Below, piece by piece: positions 1-10,258 of a stretch of 64,000 nt of DNA (the stretch's first letter is position 1; the number at the start of each line of letters is the position of its first letter). The stretch lies in the NCBI GenBank assembly GCA_014871385.1, contig CM026431.1, positions 9,464,739-9,528,738 on the forward strand, given 5' to 3'. Position numbers and translations under genes: made by a program. This DNA is from Ceratodon purpureus (taxonomy: Eukaryota > Streptophyta > Bryopsida > Pseudoditrichales > Ditrichaceae). Under the pieces are notes generated by a model, which searched no databases, had not been told where the DNA came from, and saw only the letters and a program-made list of their open reading frames with translations.

Positions 1-3000
1 AAGCGTTGAGATCTTATATCGGTTTTGGGTAGAGTTGCTTTTGGAATAGTGCCTATGCCAGTAGCAGACTTTATGAAGTCTACAACACAAGAAATGGGGT
101 GGACAAACTTTTCAGCTAAAATATTTCTAGAAAATTGTATTTTCATCAGAAAATTATGAAAACAACTTCTATCATTCTGTTTTCAATTTGTCTATGTAAT
201 TGCAATAATTCCGTGAGAAAATGATAGTTCAAATTGCTCAAAACTCCTTATTCTATCGGTTTATGGTATTACTACCTTATGGTATTTTAAAAATATAGAA
301 AATGTCATGTTTGAATCATGATATAGCTTGTATCATATGTCTTCATCTTCTTCAATAAAATGCCACGTGTGTTCAGAGTGGGGAGACTTTGAAGCCTGAT
401 GAACTGCAAAATTTAAGCAATTATACTGAAGAATGGAGTTTTTTAAATCCAAAATCCTGGTTTAAAGGAATCAAGGGATTTCTTGGAAACATTGGAAACA
501 AAGTAACAGGAATTTTTGGCTCATGTGGGTATGTATTTTCTGTTCTCGTGCATTAATGTAATGTTTGAAGAAACTCAAACAATAACTATGTTCAATTTCA
601 TAGTTCCAAGGCTAGGCCCATATTTATAAAAGAAAAAATATTATAGAAATAAATTATCTCTTAAAGGTATTTCTGAGATTCATTCTTAAGAATATAGTCT
701 ACAGTATAATTTTTTAAATCTGTTATAGAATTGCATATTAATCAAATATTTAGTAAAACATATTCAAAAACAGCATAAAAAATACGATAGGAAATGTACA
801 TATTTGTAATTGATATTATTTTATACGTACTTTTTACTTATTTAATGGACCCATACGTGTTTTTCAATAATTTATATAAATTATTATTAAAATGTACAAT
901 TTTTTTCAAAGAACTAAATGTTGATACACTTTATCATATTGTATCATTTTAACTCATATTCTATAATTTGTATTTGAAATTAATCAGAACTATATTTTTA
1001 ATATACGCTTGAAAATATTATAGCATGAATGCATTTAGATATAATAAAATTATAATTAAAGGATATGATTTTAATACAGGCAATGTGGGGTCTTCAATGT
1101 CATATGCGCTTTTGAAAAATTATGTTGGTCACGTATGGCTCAGAGTATTGGATTTATTTTAATTATTATTGGAGGTACATACTTAACCCCTAAAGGACAA
1201 TAGTCCTGGAATGGGCGTTTTTCAAATTTGGGCAGGTTCCTAGAATTCCAATTTAATTCCTAAATCTTTGAAAAAAACAATGTAGGTAGGCACTTTGAAG
1301 AGGTCTGTGCAGATTTTTTATTTTTTATTTTTTATTTTTCGAACATACTGAAAAAAAGTCACGGGGTTTTGAGTGTCAAAAGCTGCATTCAGCCAAACTT
1401 CGGGCAAGCTCACAGCCACTGTGAATGCAGCAAATTCTGCCCAAAACTGCCCGAAACTGCCCAAAATTGCCAAAATCTGCCAAAATCTGCCCAAAGACGA
1501 AACTTTGAAATTCCACCAAAAATTGAGATTTTGATATTTTTCAAAAATAAAAATTTCTATGTATAGAAAAGGTAGTAAAGCATGTTCCCACCGTTGGGAT
1601 TTTTAATCCAATTTTTTTTCATATGCTATTTTTATTGTCAAAAAACGGCCTTTGTTTGTGAATTTCTGTATACCCCCTAGCGGAAAATGATTTTTTTGGC
1701 AACCTTTTACAACTTTTTTGAATATAATTTTTTTAGTACAATTAGCTAACTCAGTATTCTTTGACGTGCATCAAAACCCCCAAAATCCATAATGCAAAAA
1801 AATGGTTTTTTGGGCCTTCAAAACTCTGTTGTTCCCTTTTTCCGCAAGGAAAAAAAACTTGTTTTTCAACTTTGGACGTTAGGATCTTGCAATTGGTGAA
1901 GAATGAGTGTGTAAGATTTAATGGACATGTAGACATAGAAGTTAGCTACAAGATCTTATGGTTAGATGTACTAATTAAGACCTCAACTTTGCAAAATCCA
2001 CCTTGCTTTGAAGAGGGGCTGTTTTGAGGCAGTTTTGATGAAAAATACCCTCAGAACTTTAGGGGTTAAAAACAATCGTTGTTGATATTGTTGTTATTAT
2101 ATTACATGGTATAAATCAATCAATAAATCTATGCCTTGAGTTTTGAAAAAAAAAAAGGGTATTTTGAATAGGCCGTGGTTATGGAATTCTCCAATAACTT
2201 CATCTTCTTGTTTTTGTTTTTGTTTTTGGTTTTTTCTTCTTCCAATTACTAATATGACTACACCAAGACACTTAGAGGCCATTGTTGGATGAACACTTTG
2301 CATGCCTAAACAAAGCTTGCAAAAGACACAATAACTTCTATAGAATTCTTTGGAATTCTTCAAACAACTCTATTATCTTTTCAACTTCAAGTTCAAATTA
2401 TCCATTATCAAGAAGATATAATGTTACATATTATAAGTTGCAATATGTACAGAAAAACATTAGATTCAATAATAAATGAACTTAATATTTTTATTACAAG
2501 GTCCATTGATACTTGCTAGAGTTTATTGATTTTTGTTAATGAAATTTTAGTATTATCAATTGTACATCATGGAATTTTGCAGGAATCATTGCTTTGGGAT
2601 TTTTGGGTAAAAATACAATTATCTTGAATGTTCTACAAGGAGTTTTAGGAAAAATTATGCCAATTTGTTCAAAGGGTTGTGGATCACTTAAAAAGGTCGG
2701 TGCATTTGCAAAAGTTTCTAAGGTTATGAAAACATCACTTACAAAAGCAAATGGCATATTCAAAAAAGCATCTGGAGCAATGACTAAGAATGCAAAAAAC
2801 ATTGTGGGAAAAGCTAAAAAAACAGCACAATCAGGGAAAAATGTTTTAAAGAAAAAAATTGATTCAGCTAAAAAATCAGTTGCTGGGGCAAAGAAAAAAA
2901 TTGTAGATAAATCAAAAGATGCCATTAAAAAATCAAAGGAGAAGGCCAAAAACATTAAAAAAGGTATTATGAAAGGAGAAGATGTGGATTTTGATGGAAT

Positions 3001-3637
3001 GGACGACTTTGATGAAATTGAAAGTTTTCAAGGACATCATAGTGAAACCAAAAAGGCTCATAAAGAAGTTGAAGAAATAGATGAAGAATATGAAGAAACG
3101 GAGGAAGATGACGAAGACGAAGGTGACTCGGAGAACGAGGAAAGAGGCGCTCAAAGGGAGCAACAAAAAGAAGAAAGAAGAGAAAGAAAACGCGAAAAGG
3201 AGCTTCAAAAGAAGATGAAAAAACAAGAAAAGTTGGAAAAACGCAAACAAAATAAAGAGGATGATGAGGATGACGATGATGAAGAAGATGAAGAAGAAGA
3301 TGAAGATGAGGATGACGATGACAATGACGATGACGAAGAAATGGATCACAAAAATTTGAAAAAACCCGTTAGTGCAAAGCCCGAAGCCCAATTTGTCCAA
3401 AATGATATTCCAGCTCAAGCATATCAAATGAATGCGGAAATCCCAAATATTGACCCAATGAACCAATTCTACAATGACCCATATATGCAAAACCAAATGT
3501 ACACTGATCCTAGTTACGCACAACAAACAGGGTACTATGATAGCAATCAAGCATATTATGATCCGAGTATGGGTTCACAAGTTCAACAACCCGGACCCCA
3601 AGTTTATCAAAATTATGGAAATAATGCATATCAATGA
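1..3637 (+). CDS. 3' part of an AT-rich gene for a single-pass membrane protein with a long charged tail (possibly HAP2/GCS1-like)
   Basis: I read exons at 377-528, 1080-1174 and 2583-3637; phases 2, 1 and end agree, and one or more earlier exons probably lie within 1-150 and left of the window. The middle exon gives a cysteine-rich piece (GQCGVFNVICAFEKLCWS) that runs into a hydrophobic segment (IGFILIIIGGIIALGFLG) completed by the last exon. After the membrane segment comes a roughly 330-residue tail: lysine-rich (about 2760-2980), then Glu/Asp-rich (3060-3350), then rich in Gln, Asn, Tyr and Pro (3380-3637). A Cys-rich juxtamembrane stretch, one C-terminal membrane helix and a basic cytosolic tail fit the gamete fusogen HAP2/GCS1, but I cannot see its diagnostic ectodomain, so this is a weak inference. 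Codons are strongly AT-biased, unlike the housekeeping genes nearby. The intron at 1175-2582 hosts a TTAA element. The long minus-strand ORF opposite the tail is a shadow. Confidence 0.55.
1183..2069. mobile_element. TTAA-bounded non-autonomous element (copy A)
   Basis: The element starts with TTAACCCCTAAAGGACAA and ends with CTTTAGGGGTTAA, giving a 13-base terminal inverted repeat that includes a TTAA on each side. TTAA targets with CCC-starting ends are the hallmark of piggyBac-type elements, but no transposase is visible. The interior has a poly-T stretch and runs of TGCCCAAAA that recur in the 46.8-48.3 kb copies. It sits inside an intron of the gene at 1-3637, between exons ending at 1174 and starting at 2583. 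The small ORFs at 1369-1566 and 1761-2027 have no recognisable content. Confidence 0.75.
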
Positions 3638-4392
3638 AATATCCAACCTCTAAGAGGTTTACAAAAATTGAAAGAGTTGATTTCATGATGTGATATAGCT
3701 CAATTTTTGAAGCAATAGTTTAGGAGGAATTTGAAGATGGTAAATGTGTTTATTGTTAATTGCTTCATTAGAATTTGAGCCATCTAATAGATGATTTAAA
3801 AAAAAAAAAAAATTAATTTAATTTAATTTTTTGAAAACATGCCATAAAAGTAAAAAGTAAAAAGTTATCTTTTTAAAATCCAAAATGAGCATGTGTAGGA
3901 CAAGAAAAAGGCTTGCCAAAATGGAAGTGAAAAACAATCTATTTGAAAAAGAATTGGAGTACACTTGCATCTTTATATTTATTTGGTAAAATATTTAAAT
4001 ATTTGAACTAAGGACATTATATGGAAAAAAAGATATTATCTTTGTATTTAGAGACAAAGCTCCATAACTATATATTCTTTGACGATGTAATAAATTTCAA
4101 ATTAGAAAGGTGTTTTGATGAATAATCTTTACACATTCCAAATGGTGGTATTTGAATCCAATAATGATTTTTATTTGGCATATTCAATGACATTCAAAAT
4201 TTCAAATTTTTCATGTTTTTATCTGTGATAGATTTTCATTATCATTTTACTAGATCCACATCATTGCAAACTTCCAATAATACATGTATAAACTTTCAAA
4301 TTCTCATGTAAATTTGATCTTATAGAAAGAGAGGAGTCAATTTTTAGCTTGGCCAACCATACTATTTTTTATTAGGATGTCAAACAATTTTG

Positions 4393-4660
4393 TTGACCCC
4401 TAATCGGCCGTCACTAAATTTCCCCAGAAATTGTTTAAAATTTGCCATTTCATGTGCAAGGAATAATTGTCAAAATGAAATTCTTATTTTGAACTTTTAA
4501 CTATAGGATCCCAAATAAGATTGCTTTGACAGATTTTTGGATTTGTTTGGGCATTTTTGACCGCACGGATTGGAAGATTATAACATTTGAAGTTCAAAGA
4601 ATACATTTTTTTCAAATTCAAGAAACGCCCATTCTAGGACAATGGCCGGTTAGGGGTTTA
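4393..4660. mobile_element. Short decayed relative of the TTAA family
   Basis: The ends are CCCCTAATCGGCC and GGCCGGTTAGGGG, a 13-base inverted repeat with one mismatch. Flanking TTGA and TTTA look like mutated TTAA sites. The right end (attctaggacaatggccg) is the same as the end at 47620-47640 of the larger copy. At 268 bases it is a miniature or internally deleted copy. Confidence 0.6.
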
Positions 4661-5140
4661 TAAACACTTTTGCTAAAGTCCTTTTATTTTCTTCATTTGT
4701 GAATTTTTTCTTTACCAACATTTTAAGATGGAAGTAAAGGATTTGACCAATACTAAATATATGATACTTCAATCAAAGTAATCAAGCTTGAAATTATCTT
4801 TTTCAATGTTATCAATATCATTTGCTTCATAAAATTTGGAACATTCTAACATTGAGATATCTTGTTATTCAATTATGATTATGATTTTAAAATTAGTTTT
4901 AACTTCAATATATGATTTTCCATTGGAAATTATATGATGATAAAGTATTAAACATTTTGAAGTACCATGATGGATACTCTCGTAGATAAGGCTAGATATG
5001 GAATTTAAGTAAAGTGTAAGGTTTGAAAAGTCGGATGCCAAAAAAAAAATCAATGGAAAAGTTTAGTTCTTAAAAATCACATGCCATAACTATGGTTAAA
5101 ACGACTATTACTCTATAATTTGATGCACCGATAGTTTAAT

Positions 5141-5224
5141 CGTAATTGTGATAAAATCTCATAAAGAAACAACATTATTTTTAGCCATAATTGTGATTGA
5201 ATCTCATGAAGAAACAACATTATT
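5141..5224. repeat. Two-unit tandem repeat, period 45
   Basis: The motif taattgtgat...aaacaacattatt occurs at 5143 and 5188 with few differences. No coding role is apparent. Confidence 0.7.
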
Positions 5225-5690
5225 AATCCACAACAATGAATTACTCTATTCAATGCATTGACTTCCAAAGTATCATTTGAACCATTGTGAAATAATTTCC
5301 TCATCCATGTTTTTCACTAAAAATTTACAAAGGCCCGTTTCTAAGAATTTTTTTTGGTTGCAATCTGGGAAAAAAAAAAAAACACTTACTGTAGAAGGAA
5401 GTAAAAAGTAGAACGCAAGAAAAATGTAAGAAATGTAAGAAAAATGTAGAAGGTAAGAAAAATGAAATATGGTTTACAAGACTGTAAAGAGAGGCAATGT
5501 GGGCAAAGAGGGCTAAGGGAGAAGAGCATTCTATACAAGGCAAAAAGAACGTGACGCTGGCCAAATGATGGCAAAAAAATAAAGACTCTGTGATTAAAAG
5601 GGAAGAATAGACTCCCAAGAGGAAAAACCACCGGCGTGCGCTTGAGATCTTCTTGTTGAGTGAGTCGAATTGTCGTTGGCTATAACTGGA

Positions 5691-8663
5691 TCAAAATTGG
5701 TTCCGAACTGGAGACCAAAGGTTCATCCAGGGCGGACTTGGTGAGCCCTGATTACAGTAAATAAAGCCACAAGTTAGAGACTTGCATAACGTGAATTGAA
5801 GGAACGTTATTGAAAATTCCATCTGCTTCTAGCTACAGCAACGTCTGTTTATTGCAAGACTGTTGCCACTTGAGGCGGTACTGTATTGAACAAACAGCAG
5901 ATTGTATTCTAGCATGTTTGAGACAATGAGATCTTCCAACTCAAATATGTGCAAGGACTCAAAATATTCAAATAGGTTCATTCGATGAATATCCACTGAC
6001 CTCGAAGGCAGGCTCGCTACATGGCTTCTCGGGCCAACGTTCCGGCGTAGTCCGTTCAAGATTGAATGGCTCAGTTGAATAGCCCATTGGAATCATCTGC
6101 GAGTCACTGTTTCCTCCAGAATGTTGCATGGTCCCACTGTACTGGATGTGGCCCCAAAGATCGCTTGCCTGGGGATGGCTCACCTGAGGACCAACACCCT
6201 AAGGTAATTAAGTGAAGTGAACCTCAAGACAAGAGTATGCAAGGGTCTTACATGGGTCTGCATGTATCTGAGGCAGACAGTAGGTTCAAGAGAAGAAGAA
6301 GAAGAAGCAGACACTAGGATATTAGAAGCGTTAACTGACCTCCATCATTGGCTTCATGTCTCCATCATCGCTCCCTGGCTTCTCGGCCCAAGATTCCGGC
6401 GTAGTCCGTTCAAGATTGGATGGCTCAGTTGAAACTGAATAGCCCATTGGAATCATCTGCGGGACGTTGTTTCCTCCAGAATGTTGCATGGTCGTTAAGT
6501 ACTCCCCACCATACTGTTTCTGGCTCCAAAGATCGTTTGCCTGGGGATAGCTCACCTGAGAACCAACACCCTGAGGTAATTAAGTGAAGTGAGTCTCAAG
6601 ATAAGAGTAGGTAAAGGCCTCGTACAGATTTGCATGTATCTGACGCAGACAATAGGTTTAAGAAAAGAAGAACAAGCAGACAATAGGATACTGGAAGCGC
6701 TGACTGACCTCCATCATTGGCTTGCTGAAATTGTATTGTAGGTCCCCAGCCACTCGTGGATGGATCTCCTCCAGGTTTGCTTTTAAACGACCCGTGTAAC
6801 TCGGGGTGGCCTTCAAAGCTTCAGAAATGATGTGATCCGGACGCACAATGAAGGATGAAGCTGTAGAAAGAGAATCTACTGCAGGATCCTGCTCAAAATT
6901 CTCGACACCACGTTCCACGTCCTCACCAAAATCGCTTGCCTGAGAATAGCTCGCCTGAGAATAGCTCGCCTGGAGCCCGGCACCCTATAGAAGTCACCTC
7001 AAAGTTTTAGTTCGTATTTTATACTGAACGAGGAGTTCTGTCAAAGTGGAAAAAATTGATATCGAGAATCTATGCAAGCTGCACACACTCGTAGATTGAC
7101 ATAGACACTTCGGTGCAACCAAGTTAATCAGAGAGACCAATTAGACGAAATAAGAAGCGTCCACTAACCTCCGTTAAAGGATTCCTATATTGATTTGGCG
7201 AATCCTTAACCATGATGTCCTGCTGCAGTTCTGACAAAATTTCCTCCTGACGACTTCTTATGAGTGTGTTACCCGCTCTCAAAGATTCGCAAATGACTCG
7301 ATCTGAAAGAACACCCTACGGATGTAAGAAAACAGAAAGGATCACGACTTGCAAGTACGGTTACTACGGCATGATATAAAACAAAAACCAACGAATTACC
7401 AGAGCAAAAGCAAAAACTGGCTACTTCTCTTGAATGCACACACCTGCTAGCAACCTATTGACATAGATCGGTTTACAATCCCAACAGAGATTGGACTTTC
7501 CCAACAAGGACATTCAAGAAAATGAAGAGGCCTCTAAATATTGCAATTTCAAAGGAATCATGGGACGACAGCCATACCTTCCAACTTCCTCACAATTTCC
7601 ATGCCCTGCTGCTCCCATCGCTGGACCTCCATCAAGATATCCGAGTAACCGGATGCCCGGCGCTTGAATCCACTCACGAACTGTTGAATTTTTCCAGTAA
7701 GACCATGACATGTAGGTGGGCGGCCTTGAGGATTACCTGCAGGAATGGCCAAGTGAGCATTAAAATAAAAGAACGACATCAAGTTGTCGGTTCTATGATA
7801 AAGATACAGAGAGTGGCATATCCTTCAGAGACTATCCTTCAAACATTTAAGCAGAACGAGTACAACATCACCCTAAGTTTACATAAGGCAGCCAAATCAA
7901 GGGGTACAATTCTCACAAAAACCAGCCTCACAAGAGATTGAAAATTTACCCTGAAAATTCCGTGCAGCACTCTGCACGCAATCAACATCAAGAGACGACA
8001 TCTCGTTGATGCTATACTCCGGGCCAAGATCAGCTGAACTATCCTCATCAACTTCCATCTTCCCAGAGCGGCTCACCTGGATGCCAACATCCTGCACGAT
8101 CATACACAACAGCATGTCAAACGCACAAACCCACAACACAATCAAACCCTAATGCCCTTCCCGGAAAACAACCAACCGCTCAGCCAGCCAGAACTCTGTC
8201 AATGTCGGTACAGACAAAAACTAAACCTAACTCGAGAAGAGCACCGCTCACAACCCAAATGCCAATCACAACCATAATTCCAACAACCCACCTCGCACTG
8301 CTCCACAATCCCGACACCGGCGTCCAATTGCTCCTCAATCAGCTTGCTCAACGTCTCGATCTTCTTCGGCTCTTCGAAATCCCCAAACCCCTCGGGCAGC
8401 GGCTTCAAACAGTTGGTCTCCGCCAACCTCCGATACTTCGAACAAGCCCGCTTCGCCAACACGCTGCTCGCTTCATTCCCTCGCAGCACCTGCTCGTAGC
8501 ACTTGACGTAGTAGTAGTACAGATGCCGCTTCTTCTCACACTTGAACCCCGTCTTGTTGAACTTGTGATCAAATCCCTTTCGGTCGTCCAAACGTACCGA
8601 CATCGACGTCTTCGCTCGATCACTCTGTCCCCGAAAACCCTTGGCTGCAACCTGGTTCACCAT
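5691..8663 (-). CDS. Unrecognised plant protein, 8 exons, with tandemly duplicated exons
   Basis: Exons in transcript order: 8663-8292, 8091-7950, 7736-7578, 7302-7169, 6984-6709, 6570-6340, 6198-6001, 5747-5691. Phases close to an ORF of about 522 residues. The ATG at 8663 is the first in frame; an upstream non-coding exon is possible because a good acceptor lies just before 8690. The N-terminal exon is basic, with a Tyr/Cys-rich stretch (LYYYYVKCYEQVL). Later exons carry a helical region (QQFVSGFKRRASGYSDILM) and then Gln/Ser/Pro-rich repeats. Exons 6 and 7 are clear duplicates (VSxPQAxDLW, MQHSGGN, QMIPMGYS, NLERTTPE) and share intron sequence. Many exons begin with a Gly codon at a phase-0 boundary. 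I recognise no known domain; a nuclear or scaffold protein is a guess. The plus-strand ORF at 8202-8681 is its shadow. Confidence 0.65.
6001..6708 (-). repeat. Tandem duplication of an intron-plus-exon unit
   Basis: The unit 6340-6708 (intron 5 plus exon 6) and the unit 6001-6339 (intron 6 plus exon 7) match over both exon and intron. Shared landmarks are ggtaattaagtgaagtga after the exon start, gcatgtatctgacgcagacaatagg in the intron and the GGTGTTGGT exon start. The second unit has lost part of the exon and gained small indels. Confidence 0.85.
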
Positions 8664-9490
8664 CTCTGTCGCTCTCTCTAAACGAGCCACTGAAAATCTG
8701 TAGCAACAGAACTATTGCAATAACTTCACTGTACGAAATAGAAAAAAATCTCACAACAAAACACCGATTGGATACAAGAAAAAAATGCTCTCGGCTCCTG
8801 TGCAAAGGCGGAAGAGAAGAGATGGGCAGGGTTTGGGATCGGCCGAAGTGGGTGCAGTGGCGATGGACTCACACTTCGAAGAAGCTGCCATCACAAATTT
8901 GTCTGCTGAAGCTTGACGCCTTGTCTGTTACCATGACTCTCGTGGCCCCCACTCGGCGTCGGCAGACATTTCTAAGATATTTTTTCTCATTTCCCTTGAA
9001 AGGTGTATGTGTTTGATTGATGCATATGAAGGTACACACACAACGCATAAAAAGTCGGCAGGTTTCGGCGGAGGATTGATGAGTAAATAAGTGCTGAACG
9101 ATAATATTTAATTGCAAAGTTGGGAAGATGATACTAAAACATGGTCACTGAAACATGGTCACATTTCACGTCGATTTCTGCATCGATGTCCTCATGAGCA
9201 ACGATCAGATTGCAAGATGTGTTCAATAGAGTGGGTGGAGAAATAGAGTGGTTGTTGATAAGATGGTGTTCAAATGAAGGCATTTGTGGAAGAAAATCCA
9301 ACTCTTACAGTATCTGGATGCTACAGAGAACATGAGCAGGAGTTTCGACGCATCAGCAGATTGCTAGAAACGTCAAAACAATGAACAGTTACAGATGAAG
9401 ATACCACCATAAAATGGCTCATGTGTGAGCAAAGTGATGACTGATTCATAAAATGGCAGCTGAAATGAGTAATCTCTTGACTAATTTGGA
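8664..9490. other. Intergenic: 5' flank of the 5691-8663 gene and 3' flank of the GST gene
   Basis: The adjacent minus-strand gene starts at 8663 and the GST stop is at 9491. No coding exon is supported. Sequence 8680-8800 is probably 5' untranslated or a first non-coding exon. Confidence 0.5.
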
Positions 9491-10258
9491 TCATGCAGGC
9501 AATCCGAGGGAGAGCACTTCGGTGCCTTTGGCGGACGCGGGGCGAGCGAAGCACCTGGCGGCCCAGGCATTGACGAGCGGGAACTTGTCGAGCTCGAGCT
9601 TCTCCGGGAAGAGAGCCCTAGCGAAGCGGATCCAGGGGAACAGGCTCATGTCGGCGATGGAGTAGCCGTCGTCGATGAGGAACTCGCGGCCCTCCAGGCG
9701 CTTCTCCACCACGGCGAGCAAGCGCATGGCTTCCGTGCGGTACCGCTCCGTCGGGTACGGGTCCAGGCACTTGTCTTTCGCGGTGCGGTAGAAGTGCGCG
9801 AACTGGCCGAACATGGGCCCGACGCCGGCCATCTGGAACATGACCCACTGGATGGTCTCCCACCGGTGGCGCGGGTTAGGCGAGAGAAACTTGCCGGACT
9901 TCTCCGCTAGGTAGAGCAGGATCGCGCCGCTCTCGAAGACCGCGATGGGGTGCCCGTCGGGCCCGTCCGGGTCGACGATGGCGGGGATCTTCGCGTTGGG
10001 GTTGATTTTCGTGAACTCCGGCGAGTAGTTCTGATTCTCCCGGATGTTGATCAGGTGCGGGTCGTACTCGAGACCCATCTCTTCCAGCGCTACTCCCACC
10101 TGCGAATGTCGATCATGGCCATTTAGAAAATGATATGCAGAGGAGTACTAGCAGATGGATAACAGAGGCGATCGAGCATTAGATTGCGGGTAAATGTGGA
10201 TCACCTTCTGGCCATTGGGCGTGGCCATGCTGTAGAGCTGGATTTTCTTCGACGCCAT
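9491..10258 (-). CDS. Glutathione S-transferase, Ure2p/YfcG-like (Nu-like) class
   Basis: Two exons, 10258-10205 and 10099-9491, join in phase 0 to give 220 residues. The N-terminal thioredoxin-fold domain has the active-site motif SMATPNGQK, where Asn replaces the usual Ser or Cys, as in yeast Ure2p and bacterial YfcG. NPNAKIPAIVDPDG carries the cis-proline, and ESGAILLYLAEKSGKFL binds the glutathione gamma-glutamyl group. The C-terminal helical domain has the ERLEG-type region (VEKRLEGREFLIDDGYSIADM), whose Asp and Ser form the N-capping box. It is expected to act in cytosolic glutathione-dependent reduction or disulfide chemistry. Third codon positions are overwhelmingly G or C, unlike every neighbour, which suggests strong expression bias or an origin by transfer. 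Ure2p-class GSTs are reported from mosses. Confidence 0.92.

Larger units (their letters stand above)
3638..5690. other. Intergenic AT-rich stretch
   Basis: No gene is supported. It holds the 3' flank of the upstream gene, a decayed TTAA-type element (4393-4660), a two-unit tandem repeat (5141-5224) and, near 5320-5690, the probable 3' flank of the minus-strand gene that ends at 5691. The minus ORFs at 5325-5631 are low-complexity Phe/Leu/Ser runs. Confidence 0.6.

Noticed and set aside
1183..1197. Telomere array at element ends
   Set aside because: Each end contains just one CCCTAAA; no tandem array, so it is an end motif and not telomeric DNA.
2933..3550. 205-codon minus-strand ORF rich in Ile, Phe and Val
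   Set aside because: Exact antisense of the acidic and lysine-rich tail of the plus-strand gene; its composition is the complement of Glu/Asp/Lys codons.
8202..8681. 159-codon plus-strand ORF
   Set aside because: Antisense shadow of exon 1 of the minus-strand gene, which has proper splice sites and phase.
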